From: Phoma sp. XZ068
Lineage: Eukaryota > Ascomycota > Dothideomycetes > Pleosporales > Didymellaceae
Direction: 5' to 3'
NCBI GenBank assembly: GCA_004835665.1
Contig: RBKR01000005.1
Location: forward strand, 1,860,001 to 1,924,000
DNA: 64,000 nt
The notes beneath the pieces are model-generated. The model was not told the origin of the DNA. It did no database searches and was given only the letters and a program-made list of their open reading frames with translations. The position numbers and the translations under genes are program-made. Below are positions 33,401-44,832 of the stretch, in pieces (position 1 is the stretch's first letter; every line of letters starts with the position of its first letter).

Positions 33401-35912
33401 CTATTTAAGCTTACTAATATACTAGCTATATATTAGGCTCTTATTAATAATATATTAAGAGTATACTTAGATATTATAGTAGTAGTATATCTTAATAATA
33501 TCTTAGTATACTTAGTAATACTAGAAGAATATATTTACTATATTAGAGAAGTATTAGAATACCTTAGAAAGGTAGATTTTTAACTTAAACCTAAGAAGTA
33601 TAAATAGTATAAGAGAGAAGTAAAATTTCTTAGCTATATTATAGGAAGATATAGAGTTAAGATAGGTAAAATAAAGATTTAAGTTATAAAGAATTAGCTA
33701 ACTCCTACCTTCTTTAAGAGAATTTAAGAATTTCTAGGATTTATTAACTTTAACTAATACTTTATTAAGAATTATTTACTTAAGGCCTTACTACTTATAA
33801 AGCTTATATAGAAGGATATACTATTTAAGTAGAAATAAGTATAAGAGAATACTTTTTAGTTGCTTAAATAGTCCTATATTAAGCTACCTATAATAATTAT
33901 ATTTAAGAGTAAAAAGCTACTTTAAATTAAAATAAATACTTTAGATTTAGTACTAGAAGCTTATACTATATAAAAATAAAATAGATAATAATACCTAATT
34001 GCCTATTTCTTTAGAAAGTTCTTAGGACTAGAGAAAAGATATAATATATATAATAAGGAATTACTAGCTATTATATTAGCCCTAGAATATTAGAGAATTT
34101 ATATAGAAAGTTACTTAGAACTTACTATCTATATAGACTATAAGAACTTAGTATACTTTATTATTACTAAAATACTTAACTAATAATAAGTATACTAGTC
34201 TAAGCTATTAGGATAGTATAAGTTTAAGATACTATATACTCTAGAGAAAGACAATAGTAGAGCTAATATACTTAGTAGATAATATAATCTAGCTAGAGAA
34301 AAAACTATTAATTAGTTTACTATACTTAGAGTTAACAAGAATAGATTACTAGGACTATTATAGTAGCTTAACAATATAATATAAGTTTAATAGGAATAGT
34401 ATATACCTATAAAGGTACTAGAGAAATTAGAAAATAAAATTATAAGCTATTATTATAATAACCTGCTTTATAGACACCCTAGTATAATATAAACAATAGA
34501 ACTTATTAGATAATACTATAAGTTTAGCTATATAAAGGATAAAGTTACTAAGTTTATTAAGAACTATATTAATTACTAATAGAATAAGTATAGTATATAT
34601 ATAAAGTATAGAGAAATATAAGTAATAGAGCTACTAACAGCACTATAGATAAATATTATAATAGATTTTATTATATAACTACCTATCTCTAAAGACTCTA
34701 TTATAGAATATATCTATAACCTAATCTTTATTATAGTAGATAGGTTTACTAAAGTAGTAGAAATAATACTATTTTAATATAGTTATATTATAGAGTAGCT
34801 TATATAAGTATTTCTAGATAGGATTATCTGTTACTATAGTATACTAGAATTAATTATTAGTAATAGAAATAAGCTCTTTATATTAAATTATTAGACTATA
34901 CTTATAGTAGCTATTAGCACTAAGAAAAAGCTATTAACTATATACTATCTGCAAACAGACAGATAAATAAAAAGAATAAATTAAACTATAGAAATATACC
35001 TAAGAATATATAGTAACTAAGAGTAGAATAACTAGGTTTTACTATTACTTATAGTATAGATTATATATAATAATAAATTATTAGAAGTAATAGGTATAAT
35101 ACTATTCTTTATAAATTATAAAAGATATCTAAATCTCTTTATAAAATCTCTTAATAGCAATATCTAAATAGATTTAGTAATAACCTTAGTATAAAGACTA
35201 AAGAAAGTATATTAGAAATTACTTAAAAATATTAATAAAGCTTAGTAATAAGTAATCTCTTATATTAATTAGAAAAGAAAAACAGCACCTTAGCTAAAAG
35301 AGGGGGATAAAGTCTATCTCCTTATAAAAAACTTATAAATATAAAGACTAATAAAAAAACTAGATTATATTAAAGTTAGACTATTTTTTATTTCTAGGTA
35401 AATTAGCTCTATAAACTATTAACTTAAACTACTATAAGATACTAGAATATACTCTATATTCTATATATTACTACTAGAACTAGTAGATCCTAATATACTA
35501 ATCTAGAAGGACTTCTACTACTAGGTTAAAGAAAAAACTAAGTAAAAAGTTAAAAAAATAATATAATATTAAAAAAAAGGATATAAAGATAAATACCTAG
35601 TTAAGTAGTTAGGATACTCTAACTTAGAAAATATATAGGAACTATTAATAAACCTTATAAACTACTACTAGCTATTATACTAGTATTAGCAGTATTAGAA
35701 TCTAGAGAGAGAGAATATGTTACCTAGTCTAGTGTAAGTAAACTAGGTATTAACCTATTCTTAAGTATAGTAATATTATTAAGTAATAACTCTTATTACT
35801 CTAAGTACTCTATATCTTTAATAAATTAAGTACTTATATTAAACTATTATTATTTATAATGCTTTAGAAATTTCTTTTATTTATATATCTTATTTAATTT
35901 AGTATAAGTAGC

Positions 35913-36098
35913 CTATAAGGTAGCTATTATAGCTTTCTTAGCTTTAGTAGCTTTATCTTCTATTTCTTCTAGATATAATATCTTATTATTAATTTTAGAA
36001 AAATTAGGAATAGGTAGATCTATAGGCTTATACTTCTTTATTCTATTATATTTATAATTTCTATACTTCTTATATAATAAAGATATCTTATAAGGCAA
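35913..36098 (-). other. Antisense ORF relic near the 3' end of chromovirus copy 1
   Basis: A 61-codon open frame on the strand opposite to gag-pol, between the chromodomain relic and the 3' LTR. It is Lys/Tyr/Ile-rich and ends EEIEDKATKAKKAIIATL. The same antisense frame survives in copy 3 at about 48,115-48,312 with nearly identical codons, and beyond its RIP stops continues into a KKFLK-type segment. Fungal genomes contain many annotated hypothetical proteins of this kind with an RLRKQ(K/R)xFL motif; the resemblance is from general knowledge. Whether it is translated is unknown. Confidence 0.45.
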
Positions 36099-36242
36099 GC
36101 TCTTCTTTATATAATACTTATAGGCAACTATAGTAAGGTATCTAGTATTATTAATTTAGGTTCCTATTATATATTAAGCTTAGGTACTTTAGAAAACTAT
36201 TTATTAGTTTATAAGAATATAAACTATAAAGAAGAAGAATAG

Positions 36243-36774
36243 TATTATAATCTTAGAAAAGGAGGTATAGTATAATAAAGTTATAGTTATAGATTAACAG
36301 TATAGAGCTAAAAACACTATATAACATCCTATAATTCTATAGGAATAAACTATACTAAGAGTATAAGACAGTATAAGACACTATATATATATCCTATAAT
36401 AAACTATAAACTACTTATAAAAACTATAGGGCCTCCTATAGAACTTTATAGAATATTATAAGAAATATAGAATACTTCTTAGTATATAGTAAATAGAAAC
36501 ACTACTCTTATAGTATTATATTTAACCTAATTAATATACTTTATTATTAGAATCTCTACCTATATATTAAGATAGATAGATTAACTATCTATACTCCTTA
36601 CTATAACCTAACTTTTAAGATAGATAGTCTACTCTATACTACTTATTATTACCTATAGTTACTATAGTATTTTACTAAGCATCTATACTCTCTATAATCT
36701 ACTATATATCTATTTATTCTAGAGAACTAACCATAGAAGTATTTATAAGCTTTACTTAGGATATAACCTTAATA
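36243..36774 (+). repeat. 3' LTR of chromovirus copy 1
   Basis: Same termini as the 5' LTR. An extra stretch around 36,550-36,630 repeats the AGATAGAT/CTATCTATACT part of the LTR. Directly abuts the truncated inverted copy at 36,775. Confidence 0.8.
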
Positions 36775-39700
36775 GTTCTAAGTAGCTTTCTATATAAATC
36801 CTCTAATATTCTAGAGCTAATATAATAGCTAGTAATTTTTTATTATATATATTATATTATTTCTTTAGTTCTAAAAACTTTCTAGAGTAGTAGGTAATAG
36901 AGTACTATTATTTATCTTATTCTTATATAGTATAAGCTTCTAATACTAAATCTAAAGTATCTATTTTAATTTAAAGTAGTTATCTACTTTTAAATATAAT
37001 TATTATAGGTAGCTTAATATAGGACTGTTTAAGTAACTAGAAAGTATCCTCTTATACTTATTTCTACTTAAATAGTATATTCTTCTATATAAGCTTTATA
37101 AGTAGTAAGGCCTTAAGTAAGTAATTCTTAATAAAGTATTAATTAAAGTTAATAAATTCTAGAAATTTCTAAATTCCCTTAAGAGAGGTAGAAGTTAGCT
37201 AATTTTTTATAACTTAAATCTTTATTTTACTTATTTTAACTCTATATCTTCCTATAATATAGCTAAGAAATTCTACTTCTTTCTTATACTATTTATACTT
37301 TTTAAGTTTAAGTTAAAGGTCTACCTTTCTAAAGTATTCTAATACTTCTCTAATATAGTAAATATATTCTTTTAGTATTACTAAGTATACTAGAATATTA
37401 TTAAGGTATACTACTACTATAATATCTAGGTACACTCTTAATATATTATTAATAAGGGCCTAGTATATAGCTAGTATATTAGTAAGCCTAAATAGTATTA
37501 CTAAGTACTTAAAATAACTATAGTATATTCTAAATATAGTCTTCTATTCTTTACCTTCTTTTATATATATAAGGTTATATACTCTATATAAATTAAGTAT
37601 AGTAAAGTATTATACTTTAGATAACTAATTCTATAGTTCCTTAATATTTAGTAATAAGTATTAATTCTTAATTATAATATTATTAAGTTTCTAGTAGTTA
37701 ATATATATTTATAGCTTACTATCTTTCTTTAGTATAAAAAGGACTAGAAATTCTACTAGTAATTTTAATTCTTATATAAATTCTTTCTTAAGGTTCTTAT
37801 TAATATATTCTTTAAGTATACTAAGTTCTTTCTTAGATATTCTATATATAGGCTTAAAAGGCAGTTTCTTTCCTTTCTAGAGCTTAATCTTATAATCCTA
37901 GAGTTTATACTATAGTAATACCTTTATAGTCTTTTTATTATAGAAGAGTTTTATATAACTCTTATATTTATCTAGAATATTAAGAGGTATACTATCCTTC
38001 TTCTTAACTATTACTTTATAACTAGTAGGGTATTCTATATCTATATAGTTAACTACTCTATCTTAGTATATCTTATATATTAAAGAGATATTATTAATCT
38101 TCTTCTTATCTACTAGTTATATTATAAACTATATAGGCTATAATATAGTAGTGCTATATCTATATTAACTTAATAAAAGCTATTAATTCTTCTAATTAAT
38201 ATCTAGATTATACTTTCTTAACTATAGGAGTCTTAGTATAATATTATAAGTAGCTATTTTAAAAGTATCTAGAGTTATTTTCTTATAGTATTTATAGATT
38301 TAGAAAGGTACTATAGTTATTTTATATATAATCTTAGATTTCTCTAGTATTAGTTCTCTATTAGCTACTCTAAGTAGGTAAGGTATTATTTTCTAAGTAG
38401 AGTATAGTCTAGCTAGCTATATTACTTATAAAGAGATATAATTAGATTATACTCTAGAGTCTAAGAGTATATATATCTATCTTCTATTTATTCTAATAGG
38501 TAACTTAATTAGTTAGTAATTACTTTTAATACTATTAATAGATTAATTCCTAGTATCTACTAGTGCTACTTTAAAAAAGAATTTTCTTATCTAAAGCTAT
38601 TACTTTACTTCTTTCTTTTATAGGTCTTATAGTAGGGATTAAAGCAGGTCTACTAATACTAATTAAAGTATTACTTATTTACTACTAGTCCTTATTATCT
38701 ATACTTAGACTTATTCTAGCTAAAAAAGTATTAGTTATTATATTTATCTATTAAGTATAGTATATAGTAATCCTCCTTATAATCTTTCTATTATAATTTA
38801 TATAGATATCTCTTTAGAAACTATCCTAAATTAAGCTTTTCTAAGTAATATATCTAGTATCTATTATAGTAGTATACTATCTATAACAGTGCTTTATAGT
38901 ATAGGTTTCTAGAGTCTAGGCTATAATTAGGTTCTAGGTAGTTATAATCCTAGTTCTAGTATACTTCTAGCTAGTATTACTATTAGTATTTCTTATATAA
39001 CTTATTATACTAATTTTCTTTATTATCTACCTTAATAGAGAGGATAATTAGGTCTTAATATAACTTAGTATAGGCTTTATTATTAGCTTTCTTAACTTTA
39101 TACTGCTTATATTCCTAATAGTATATATTATATTATACTTTATACTATACTATAGTAGAATATACTAATATATCCTAATCTTTATTATCTTCTAGGTATT
39201 ATCTAGGTAGTTATAGTATAATTTCTTTAGTATTAGATATCTAGGTAGCCTAGGACTTATAATATAGTATTATAGGTCTAGTAATACTTATACCTTAATA
39301 TTTAGTATCTACCTTATATTCTAATTCTAGGTCTTCTATAAGTTATCCTATATTCTTAGTAAGAATCTTCTATTTATTACTAGTATCTTTACTTTCTAGT
39401 ATTATAACTAGTATATTAATCTAATAGAATACTTTATTCTATTAGTAATTCTTAGTAAAGTAGCCTAGTTTACTATAGTTATAATAAGTCCTATCTTTAT
39501 TACTATTATTATTACTATATCCCTTCTTTTTATTCTATTATAGTTTTATATTTATAAGTTCTTTATTAATATTAGAGAGGTCTATAGCTTTAGGTCTATA
39601 GTATCTACTACTTATATTACTATAGATATATTATCTAGTATTAAATTAATAATAGTTACCTTATTACCTATACCTAAGGTTATTACTTTTCTAATAATAT

Positions 39701-40894
39701 AGTAGTTAACTTAGTATAGTCTTTACTTAAGAGTCTTCTTATAACTCTTATTAAAGCTTATATAACTTAATATTAATACTAATAGCCTTATTAATAAGCA
39801 TATTAAAAGTATTAGTAACTATAGTAGTCTATATAAGTTCCTCCTTAACCTTTAGCTTAAGACCTTATTTAAATATAGTTATTAGTATAGTGTTATTCTA
39901 ACTAGTAAATATTATAATTTCTTAGAACTTAGTAGTATAGTTAGCTATAGATATAGTTTATCTAATATACTAAATTTTATATTATATAATAGTAGGTTTA
40001 TTATATACTCTAAATACTTAGTAGATCTACTCTTTAAATAGATTAAAGTCTTTAATCTATAGGTTAATATTAGTAGATAATATATCTCTATAATAATAGT
40101 AAATAAATAGCTTAATTTATATAAAGGCCTAGTCCCTTATATAAGTTATAGTAAATATAACTTATTTATTCTTAAGGATATGTTCTCTCTAGAATATAAA
40201 GAATAAGTTAAACTTTATAAGCTAGTCTTCTAGCTTTTTATAAGTACTATTAAAAGTCTTAGGTTTAGTAACTAGATAGATATTTATAGTAAAGATAGTA
40301 TCTTCTTTTATATTAGTATTATTATTATATTAGTTATAAGATAAGTTAGAGTTACTAGAAGTAGTAGGGGTTCTTTTTAAAGTAGTACTTATCTTAAAGG
40401 TATTTAAAATATTAAGGTTATAAACTAAGTAAAGCTTATAGATACTTTTAAGGTTAGTTTTTTTAGATAAGTACTAGTATAGAAAGAGGTTAGTATAGAT
40501 ACCTAGTAAAACACTATAATAACTATAGAGTTAATAATAAGTAGTATAAATAGTTAATCTATCTAGCTTAAAAGTTAGGTTAAGTTCTAATAATAAAGTT
40601 AATTAATAAGGTTAAATACAATACTATAAGGGTAGTATTTCTAGTTGCTATATACTAAGAAGTATCCTATATTTCTTATAATATTCTATAAAGTCTTATA
40701 GAAGGCCCTATAGTTTCTATAAGTAGTTTATAGTTTTCTATAGGATACTTATATAGTATTTTATACTATCTTATATTCTTAGTATAGTTTATTCTTATAG
40801 AATTATAGAATATTATATAGCCTTCTTAGCCCTATACTATTAATTTATAACTATAACTTTATTATACTATACCTCTCTCTTTAAGATTATAATA
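36775..40894 (-). mobile_element. Truncated inverted chromovirus copy 2 (RIPped)
   Basis: Its 5' LTR is at 40410-40894 (inverted). The internal part matches copy 3 from 53,820 down to about 50,105 but stops at 36,775 exactly where the 3' LTR of copy 1 ends, so RNase H (part), integrase, chromodomain and 3' LTR are missing. No piece of the missing part is seen left of copy 1, so simple nesting of copy 1 into copy 2 is not supported; a deletion or recombination is more likely. Confidence 0.75.
40410..40894 (-). repeat. 5' LTR of chromovirus copy 2
   Basis: Reverse-complement of the family LTR, complete termini (TATTAAGGTTAT at 40,410; AAGATTATAATA at 40,894). 485 bp. Confidence 0.8.
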
Positions 40895-41580
40895 GGTATA
40901 TAGGTACTAAGCTAAAATACTTATATATAATTAGATTAACTATATTATAAAGACTAAGTTCCTACTATACTTTATACGTGCCTATAATACTATAATTACT
41001 TCTAGTAATATCTAGAGAGGGTTCTAAGATACTAGACTAGTCCTATTTAACCTAGAATAGGTTATAAGTAGCCTTAATATAAAGCTATATACCTTATTAC
41101 TACTACTCCTTATTAATAGGAAGCCCTAGTAGTTATAAACCCCTAGTAATACTCTAGAACTTAGGTTATAATTAATACTTATAAAGATAAGGATTTAGAG
41201 GTATATAAATAGCTTACTAACGTCTCTAGTTAAAGTATTTAAGAAGGTCTTAAAGGGGGCAGCTATTATTATATATAAGCTAGTATTAGTATAATAGGAA
41301 ATTACTAAGCTTTAAGCAGCTAATAAGGCTACTATATAATATAAATTATATAAAAGAAAGCAAGTTAAGGTAGAAAGGACTCTAATAGTTAAGGAGGCCT
41401 AGTAATTAATAGCTCTAATAGAGTTTAGGGCGCATAGTAATAGTAAGAAGGCAAAGAAGCAAGTACGCGCTAATAGGGCTAAGCTAACCTAAAGGCACTA
41501 TAGACAGTGCAACTAAACAGGATATAACACGCAAATATGTAAGAATAAGGTAGAAGAGGTATCTGAGTAATATGACAGCT
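40895..41580 (+). pseudogene. Relic 3' end of a Fot1/pogo transposase (RIPped)
   Basis: No open frame, but reading TAG/TAA as former glutamine codons gives a continuous frame. It contains LVLVQQEITKLQAANKA and ends in a Lys/Arg-rich tail and a zinc-knuckle-like C-x2-C-x4-Y-x4-C near 41,497-41,541, in which the expected His is Tyr (CAC to TAC by RIP). This arrangement is the usual C-terminus of Fot1-like DDE transposases in Pezizomycotina. Followed by KVEEVSE and a stop. The 5' part is lost at the copy 2 LTR. It is a different pogo lineage from the intact element at 54,513. Confidence 0.65.
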
Positions 41581-41890
41581 TGTTTTGCCTTATACAGCGC
41601 TATTATATGGTGTTTTGGGCCATAATGGTGGGAGGTTTGGTAGGGGCTTGGCAAAAGTGATTCTCTCGCTCGGTGATTCTTTCGCCCGTGGGGTACGTTA
41701 TTGTGCATGTGGCGTAACTCGGTCCAATATCCTGGCTTCTGCCGACCATCCAATCGTATCTTCCGTCATCAATATGCCAAGGAAATAGGGCAGTAGTGCT
41801 CGTATAAGATCTTGCTGCGCGTCTCAGACACATCTGCATCTATCCCTTCAACCTCTCCCTACTCTGCAGACTTTGCAAACTGTCAACACA
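41581..41890. other. Boundary of the RIP island; leader of the PAH gene
   Basis: Composition returns to normal within about 20 bp near 41,570-41,590. The segment 41,590-41,720 may include the outer end of the pogo relic but no inverted repeat partner is visible. No gene is supported before 41,891. Confidence 0.4.
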
Positions 41891-42282
41891 ATGAATTCAG
41901 AAATCCCAGGATGCGAAATGGGTTCACCTGTGCGAAAGAACGATGCTGTGACGTTTATTGCTCAAGTCAAGGTAAGCGCTCTATACATAGACGCCGTCTA
42001 TACAAGCTGATCAATGCACAGGAACGTTTTGCAGAGGAGCCTGAGCGTTACAATCGATTTCTCACAGCGTTCACGGAAATTTACGGCAGTAGTGCGCCCA
42101 ACGTGCCCTATAAGACTCGCATGGAGACAATCAGAGCTGAGATGCGTGATAACGTTTTCAAAGACAACAAAGATCTCCTGCAAGGCTTTGAGTCTTTCAT
42201 TCCCAGCCAACAGCAGGAGACTAGCACGTCGCAAGAACAAAAGGTGAACGAAGATGGGATTCGTGGCGATGGACTAGCTTGA
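41891..42282 (+). CDS. Small single PAH-domain protein (Sin3-like paired amphipathic helix)
   Basis: Two exons: 41891-41971 and 42022-42282 (50-bp intron, GTAAGC donor), 113 residues. The spliced protein is almost only one PAH repeat. NDAVTFIAQVKERFAEEPERYNRFL (spanning the junction) is amphipathic helix 1-2, and DLLQGFESFIP is the conserved end seen in Sin3 repeats. A short Gln/Ser-rich tail follows. Full Sin3 carries three or four PAH repeats plus an HDAC-interaction region; here there are none. As a free PAH it could bind repressors and titrate them from the Sin3/HDAC complex; that is inference. It sits on a 2.6-kb island of normal DNA between two RIP blocks. Confidence 0.75.
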
Positions 42283-42336
42283 GCGATGAAAGCGATTACA
42301 ACGTTGGCTTATGTAGCTACTATGCAATCAACTTGG

Positions 42337-44241
42337 TCAAGGAAGTTTCATGAAGACTTCTTCCATTCTCTTGTAATCGGGTGTCCCCAGACCAGTGACC
42401 GGATCCCAGCCAGCTGCCGCACGAAAGGCCTGACCGCCGCAGCCACTGTTACTACCACTGACTATGTCTTTGAAGATGTGTGGATGAGCATAGAGAACTG
42501 GATTCAAGAATCCGACTGGCTTCTTACCGGCATTGAGACGTTTGCTATTAATTAGAGTAATCATGGATGCGACTAAAGGGGCCGAGGCTGAGGTACCGTG
42601 AATGGTGCGTAACGTTCCATTTCGTACGGTTGCAAAGTTTGCAGCGTTGGCAGAGAGGTCAGGAGTAGCACGCCCCTTTGGATTGAATTTCCCTGCCAGC
42701 TTCTTCAAGTTATCGGATTCTTGCGCAATGTATTTGTCGACAGCTCTGTGTTGCCAGGGAGGTGCTTGGAAGATGTTGCTGAAGCCGCCACCAGACGTTC
42801 TGGTAAATGTCGAATTAAGATATGTAACATTGAGTTGCCATGCGACCTCTGGCGTAGTGACTGGAGCACCTGCCGGCAAAGCGGTCCCACCAACAACAGT
42901 GACGTATGGACAAGACGCCGGCGTGGTCGGGTTGAAGTTCCCATGAAACATGTCTGTATCCTCCTCACCGGTATTTGAATTGACACATTGACAACCATGA
43001 CCAGCGGGACCACAGTCAGCGGCAGCCACGAGAATGCTGACGCCCATTAGACCAAGCTTGAGGAACTCGGTGCACTGTCTCTTAAGATACTCTGGAGTGA
43101 AGTTGATTTCATTGGCTGCATAAGAAATCGAGAGGACTTGACTTGGCTGCACCGTTCCACAATCGGCGGATTTGTTGTATCCTCCCGGTCGGAAGTTGGG
43201 ATATGTACCATCTATGGTCGAGTCCAGAGAGCGGCAATATGACCCATCAAAGGCTGCCAGGAGGGAATTGAGGGTCCCAGGGTGATACATGTCACCAACT
43301 TGGAAGTTGACAACGCGTTCTGGCGCTGACAGAGACATGGTGATTTGCATGTCGAGATTGGCTTCCGCGTTGAACGGTAATCCTTGAACTTCATCTTGCC
43401 AGTATCCGCCATTGATAGGGATAATTGGCGGTCTATGGCCAATCAGATCGGGCCTGAAGAAACCAAAGAAAGCATCCAGATCTGCAGGAAGCCATGATGC
43501 CCATGCTGGTTGATACACACCCAGAGTATTGTTTTCATGACCTTTCTCTGCTTGCGGGATGCCATACAACTCTCGCATGCATGCGGGTGTTGTCAATCGG
43601 GAACAGGTCGCCAATCCGTTAGCCTGCCGCTTGATCAAACTCTTCGACATGATTGTGTTCTCTTGGTGTTGAATTCTAGAATTCTCACGTAGACTAGCAA
43701 CACCCAAGTCTGTCGTTGGGGTCACGAGGTCAACGTGAGTACGTACCGAACTCGGTAAGGTGTAATTGAGACACGCAAGGTGCTTTTCGGATGATGTATT
43801 GTGTCGATAAAAATGATACTTGGCTTGAAGCAAAGTCTCCGCTGCGTATATTGATACGTTGGCGTATATCCAACTTCGATCTTGCGAGACACGGATGTCA
43901 TGAGGCTCGATATCGCGGTACAACCAAGTTAACACAGAATGGATAGCATCGGGTGTAGGTAAGAATTGCGCTGCGACTTCCGAATAAGTCTAGAACTGGC
44001 TGTAGGTGGGCGAAAGCGGATCTGAAACGGAGAGCAAAGCCTGCTCTGCAGTCTCCGAGTTGGCTGAACGTATCGCGAAAGACAGGAGGAACTTCTTGTT
44101 TGGACTTGGATTGATGGAATCGCGGTGCCACATTGGAGATCCCTTTAATATACTACTATAGAAAGGGCGCACTTTGCCCTCGATAGATAAACAACTAAGA
44201 AACAAAACAAGAATCTTAATAATAATTATATTGAGGTACAT
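42337..44241 (-). pseudogene. Sedolisin / tripeptidyl-peptidase (S53) with one in-frame stop
   Basis: S53 peptidases are secreted acid serine peptidases with a propeptide. The frame from an ATG at 44,241 begins with a hydrophobic, RIP-altered signal-like stretch, then a Pro-kumamolisin propeptide (GSPMWHRDS, SVSDPLSPTYSQF, then TYSEVAAQFLPTPDAIHSVLTWL). TAG at 43990-43992 interrupts the propeptide; the frame is otherwise open for 635 codons. Catalytic parts are present: E-x-x-x-D in FNAEANLDMQI, the oxyanion Asp region VAAADCG, GTSASAP with the Ser, and the calcium site DIVSGSNSGC...GWDPVTGLGTPDY. Reading the stop as former TGG (TGG to TAG is CpA to TpA on the other strand) fits RIP. The gene touches the RIP island, so mutation leaking from the repeat is likely. 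Confidence 0.8.
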
Positions 44242-44832
44242 GCTAATTATAGCTCCCGAATGCACCTAATGTAGATTCAGAAGTGTTAATTTCAGAGGGA
44301 AGGATAATAGTCCTAATACTTATAGCGCAAGAAAACTGCTGTTTTTCTTTCTTTTCCCTTATCTCTAAGAGGAACCTACCTGCTTTTCTCTCTAATAGCC
44401 CTGCCCTATAGGTTAGCATAGAATTTAGGGGCACAGAGTAGAGGGGGGGGGAGAGAGGAGATAATAGCTAGAGGTATGCCTTAAGATAAGCCTTTAGGGC
44501 ACACTAGCTAGTAAGGGAAAAAAGAAGTAGCTTTCTCTTCTTAAAAGTAGTTATAGAAAAAATACACCTTAAATTTACTCTCTCTTCTTCTATCTCTATC
44601 TCTTATTTATTCTATATACTCTTTTTTAAAGCCTAGCTCTACTATAAATAGCCTCTCCTCCTCTATCTACCTGTACTTCTCTCTCTCTCTAACCTACTCC
44701 CTCTCTACCTCTAACTACTTTCTCCTCTTTACCTACTTACCTCTAAGGCTACCTGCTATCTACTTAAGCTAACTGCCTACTAGATCTAGTTATCTATATA
44801 GAGGCACTAGGCTACTTTCTAGCCTACTAAAC
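44242..44832. other. RIPped AT-rich DNA with CT-rich tract
   Basis: No coding frame. Contains a nine-base G run near 44,444-44,452 and pyrimidine-rich TCTCTC stretches from 44,575 to 44,710. It might be the 5' region of the relic that follows. Confidence 0.4.

Larger units (their letters stand above)
29983..36774 (+). mobile_element. Ty3/Gypsy chromovirus, complete but heavily RIPped
   Basis: Two LTRs in direct orientation (29983-30465 and 36243-36774) bound about 5.8 kb. Every frame is full of TAG/TAA, but relic motifs are readable in order on the plus strand. They are a gag zinc knuckle near 31,408-31,456 with Cys/His turned to Tyr, an aspartic protease core LLDSR near 32,430, RT entry PFRPIY near 33,030, and the RT active site at 33,488-33,511 (YLNNILVY, from YLDD). 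RNase H lies near 33,920-34,200, integrase about 34,500-35,000, and a chromodomain-like LVK-LGYSN-EN block near 35,575-35,690. Copy number and RIP explain the decay. The 3' LTR carries a partial internal duplication, so it is about 50 bp longer. No 5-bp target duplication is visible (GCTAT left, GTTCT right). Confidence 0.85.

Noticed and set aside
29978..36779. Target-site duplication of chromovirus copy 1
   Set aside because: The flanking 5-mers GCTAT and GTTCT do not match even after allowing for RIP.
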